64,000 nt of DNA from NCBI GenBank assembly GCA_019059635.1, contig JAGVRJ010000003.1, forward strand, positions 2,232,001 through 2,296,000. Reading direction: 5' to 3'. The translations under genes and the position numbers were made by a program. The notes below the pieces were generated by a model. The model was not told the DNA's origin, did not search any database, and saw only the letters and a list, made by a program, of their open reading frames with translations. Source of the DNA: Proales similis (Eukaryota; Rotifera; Eurotatoria; Ploima; Proalidae). Of the stretch, positions 61,137 to 64,000 are shown piece by piece; within the stretch, counting starts at the first letter, position 1; every line of letters begins with the position of its first letter.

Positions 61137-62957
61137 TTATTTGATTGCTGGCTTGACTCGGGAGCCACGACCAATGCTAATTTTGCGCTCACTCTTGGTT
61201 GTGATAACTTCGCTCAGGAGAGTGCGAGTGTCAGCGGCCGAGCTGTTCAGAGTCGACGTGTTGACCAAGCCTGAGCGTTGAGTGAAGTTTCGTTCCACAA
61301 CTGTTTTCCATCCGCTTTCGTTTAAAGTGAAATCTTCGTTCGCCTCGTCCTCCTCGTCGTCTTCCTCGTCGTAGTGAAGCATTTTCGGCACCCTGTAGGT
61401 GCGCTCGGTCGCTGTCCTCTCGGTCACCGAGCTTGTACACTTGAAATTATCTGCGCATGAGCTTCCCACCGTGCTCTCGTTGCAGTTTGATTGAGCGTCG
61501 GCACTAAACTGCTCGAACCTGAGCAATTTTTCGGCCACTTTGGTTCTCGTCGAGTAATGTGTTTTCATGCTCGTGTTGCGTGAATTGGCGCCTGAAACCA
61601 ACGACGTTTGAACAATGCTGTTCATGCTCTCCGACGGCCGAAGCTGGACAATCTCCTCGGGCATCTCATCATCGTAGAACGCAACTCGCCTTTCGTCGTG
61701 CAGCCGTCCCGACACTCGATAATCTGGAATTTTATGCTCGCCTCGTCTCTCTTCAACGCGAAACGAGCCCTCATAAGTTTTCTTTGTCGAATTGTCCGAA
61801 TTTATCTCATTGGGCAAGTGGCTGCTGCTCAGTTTTATGTCGAACAATTGACACATGTAGTCAGAGATGAGGTAGGAGCAGCGTTTTACTTGGCCCAGAG
61901 CGCAATGTATTGATCCGTCTTCTTCATGGAACTCACAACGCGTATTTGGCGCGTAGTCGTAAGTGAACGAGCTCAACATGTCGTAGGCAGATTCTGTCGA
62001 CATTGGATAGCCGCCTTTGGAAGACAAATAGCAGACAAACGATTCAAGGTCGTAGACTCGATCGGTCAAATCCTCGGGCCCGCATCTGGCGCCGTTCTCG
62101 TCGCGCAGGAAGGACAGTCCGAACTGCACCGCTTCCAAGTTCTTGTCCATACAGAATATGGGCGCGAAATTTCTATTCTCTTTGCGCGGCCGCACGAATT
62201 CGTATATTTCGGCGTAAATCTGCGGATATTGCTTATAATCGTGATTGCTCAAGCCCTCGGGCGGAATGTGATGCTCGTCTCTGTAAGCGTCCATGCATTG
62301 ACTGCGATAGCCGATCGGAATCTTGTTCGGTAAAATCATGGCGTGATACTCTCTGCTTATGCCTGACACAAGACTGTACTCGACCAGGCCGACCTCGGCC
62401 AGCACAAAGTACGGATTGTAGTTTCGATCCGGCATTGCATTTATGCTGCACTTGCCGAATGTTACAAAGCTGATGAAATACCAGGACTGGCTCTTGATAA
62501 AGTCAATCTGCTCCTCTGGTCGGGCCAGTCGTTGCACTTCTCTCTGAATGAATTCGATTGTGACCGGTCTTGTTTTAGCCGTTGACACAACGCTCAATTG
62601 AGCTGCTCGTGGTGCAAACGCGCTTCCAAGCAGCAAAACTGTTCATTAAAACCATCAATCTGCCCTCATCTCAAATGCTTGAGTTGGCGAGCACTCGGTA
62701 GAGACTTACCGTTCGGTTGCTTGTTGCCGCGCTTCCATTCATCAAACTGCGCTTGAAACGGCTCCTTCTCCTGAATGGACATTGACTGCCACCTAAATTT
62801 TGCCCGAATAGAGCCGAGCGATTCGACCGAATCGAATGAGCAGGGCTTGCCTTGCATAAACATTTTCAATTGCTTCTTTGATCGAGCTGTAGCCACTGGG
62901 ACCGACAAACTGCTTGGCGTAAAAGTAAAACGGACTCCTCTGCGCTTTTTTGGGCAT
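61137..62957 (-). CDS. MAEL: Maelstrom, piRNA pathway protein
   Basis: Maelstrom acts in germline piRNA silencing in nuage and nucleus. Three exons, 62957-62851, 62792-62710 and 62638-61137, give 563 residues (human 434). The HMG box (about 1-65) begins MPKKAQRSPFYFYAKQF and continues ARWQSMSIQEKEPFQAQFDEWK across intron 1, which needs a GC donor (AAG/GCAAGC) to keep frame. The Maelstrom RNase H-like domain (about 110-330) contains IFCMDKN and YAPNTRCEFHEEDGSIHCALGQVKRCSY, whose E-C-H-C ligand-type pattern (C-E-F-H and H-C) fits the family's zinc site. The last 230 residues are acidic or Ser-rich with a basic C-terminus and are not conserved. It is divergent from VMP1, 491 bp between ATGs. 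Confidence 0.92.
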
Positions 62958-63448
62958 ATCCTGTCCTGCTGCTAGTTCTACTACTGCTCCTATCCTCGTC
63001 ACGTTACTCTATCTAAATGTCATGCGAGCGAGAGACTTTATTCTGGCTGAAAATAGCAAAAAAGGGAGAAACCGAGAGAGAGAGGTTAAACGCGCGTGTT
63101 TTAAAAAAAAAAAACTATGCGGCCAATCGGTGTCAGTAAATCATGAAGAGAATTTAAAAAAAAAAAACAGAAATGTGATTGCAGGGAGAGACAGAAGCAC
63201 GAGCAGCTTAAGACAAAAATAGTGTGAAATGCAAATAAAATGCAAAAGTCAGAGTTGAGAGCTTTAGAATTTCGAATTTTAATCGAGAATTAACATAATT
63301 ATTCGATTACCGCTTCGCTCGTACAAAGAGGCGCGCACGACAACAAAACACACCACCAGAGAGCGTTGTTATAGTTGGCTTTTTGTCCAGTTCATAGTCT
63401 GATTTCAGTCTATTTTCGTTTAGCCAGAGGTAAGGAAGGTTTGGGATC
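62958..63448. promoter_or_regulatory. Shared upstream region of MAEL and VMP1
   Basis: The 491 bp between divergent ATGs must contain both promoters. No TATA box is obvious; A-runs occur near 63100 and 63157. Confidence 0.55.
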
Positions 63449-64000
63449 ATGGGATCAGCAAGCAAGAGCGCGTCGACTCGTACACGAGCCGCCAAGAAGA
63501 CCACCAAGCCAAGAGGCAAAGTGAACGTCAACTTTGACAAAGAGGAGATGGAGAATCTGGTCATCTGGCGTCGGCCCATTCAGACCGTCTACTTTTTTTT
63601 GCGCGAGTCTGTCGATCTATTGATTGATTACGTCGGAAAACTGCTGGCCAACAAGGCTCTCATGCTATTCATTGTGATAGTGAGCGCTTTGGTCACGATC
63701 GGATTCAACGTGGAAGGCGCTCATCTGCCGGTGATGCTCTACCTTCGCAAAAAGGCGCTCTGGTCTCTTTACTGGGTCGGCCTAGGAGTTGCGTCTTCGA
63801 TTGGACTTGGCACTGGTCTTCACACATTCTTGCTCTATCTCGGACCTTTCATCGCCCAAGTGACACTGGCCGCCTATGAATGCAATTCACTCAAATTTCC
63901 CGAGCCACCCTATCCAGACGAGATCATTTGCCCGAATGCGACAAGCAACGCGCTGCAAGCAGCCAGCATCTCAATTTTGTCGATCATGTCAAAGGTGCGA
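63449..64000 (+). CDS. VMP1: VMP1, vacuole membrane protein 1 (partial, 5' end)
   Basis: VMP1 is an ER scramblase-like protein required for autophagosome formation and lipid transfer. 184 codons are open from the ATG to the window edge without an intron. After a basic N-terminus, ENLVIWRRPIQTVYFFLRES matches the VMP1 pre-TM block; TM1 is at about 68-88. Then come YWVGLGVASSIGLGTGLHTF, LLYLGPFIAQVTLAAYECNS, KFPEPPYPDEIICP and SILSIMSKVR, nearly identical to vertebrate VMP1. The VTT (DedA) core continues beyond position 64000. Start: the only ATG upstream of the conserved block in this frame. Confidence 0.96.
   Translation, partial: MGSASKSASTRTRAAKKTTKPRGKVNVNFDKEEMENLVIWRRPIQTVYFFLRESVDLLIDYVGKLLANKALMLFIVIVSALVTIGFNVEGAHLPVMLYLRKKALWSLYWVGLGVASSIGLGTGLHTFLLYLGPFIAQVTLAAYECNSLKFPEPPYPDEIICPNATSNALQAASISILSIMSKVR

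Overview
The window is nuclear DNA from an animal with a compact, intron-rich genome. I count 28 protein-coding genes that I can support plus one doubtful small one, packed into 64 kb on both strands. Almost every intron is 45-75 nt long with GT-AG or GC-AG ends, and there are no transposons or viral sequences that I can see. Gene content is metazoan: SREBP, PTF1A, Tribbles, Maelstrom, 14-3-3, FHIP1, RWDD2, CUB-trypsins and an EF-hand nicotinamidase of the Drosophila Naam type. Short introns and intergenic gaps of a few hundred bases point to a small invertebrate, probably a protostome; I cannot name the species. Exon junctions below were worked out by hand from splice signals, reading frame and family alignment, so single boundaries may be off by a few bases.

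Layout. 1-5.2 kb: 5' end of PI4KB (minus), a doubtful small gene, a conserved unknown gene (minus), LRRC45 (plus). 5.2-6.5 kb: GT/CA-rich low-complexity DNA. 6.5-13.3 kb: a degenerate-RING protein (plus), then RNF113A, nicotinamide riboside kinase and a TRF-like telobox protein (all minus). 14.1-21.2 kb: four co-oriented, tightly spaced plus-strand genes, FHIP1, RWDD2, an SMIM20-like protein and an orphan GPCR. 22.8-26.1 kb: EF-hand nicotinamidase and Tribbles (plus). 26.3-43.5 kb: an uninterrupted minus-strand run of nine genes: a secreted cysteine-rich protein, LRRC40, two PLAC8-family paralogues, a secreted LRR protein and a tandem array of four secreted CUB-trypsin proteases. 43.5-47.6 kb has no gene that I can see. 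47.6-64 kb: 14-3-3 zeta and an alpha-carbonic anhydrase (plus), PTF1A (minus), SREBP (plus), Maelstrom (minus) and the 5' end of VMP1 (plus).

The most distinctive part is 33.6-43.5 kb. Four paralogous trypsin zymogens each carry a signal peptide, a divergent N-terminal CUB domain with constant cysteine spacing and a conserved intron, a Thr/Ser/Pro linker and a complete catalytic triad. One copy has a second, canonical CUB domain. In two copies the catalytic serine motif is encoded by an 8-nt microexon. Across the window about 10 of some 116 inferred introns are GC-AG, far above the roughly 1% usual in animals.

The genes do not form one pathway. Local themes are membrane and lipid biology (PI4KB, VMP1, SREBP), NAD salvage (NMRK-like and nicotinamidase), LRR proteins, and a secreted-protein block at 26-43 kb.
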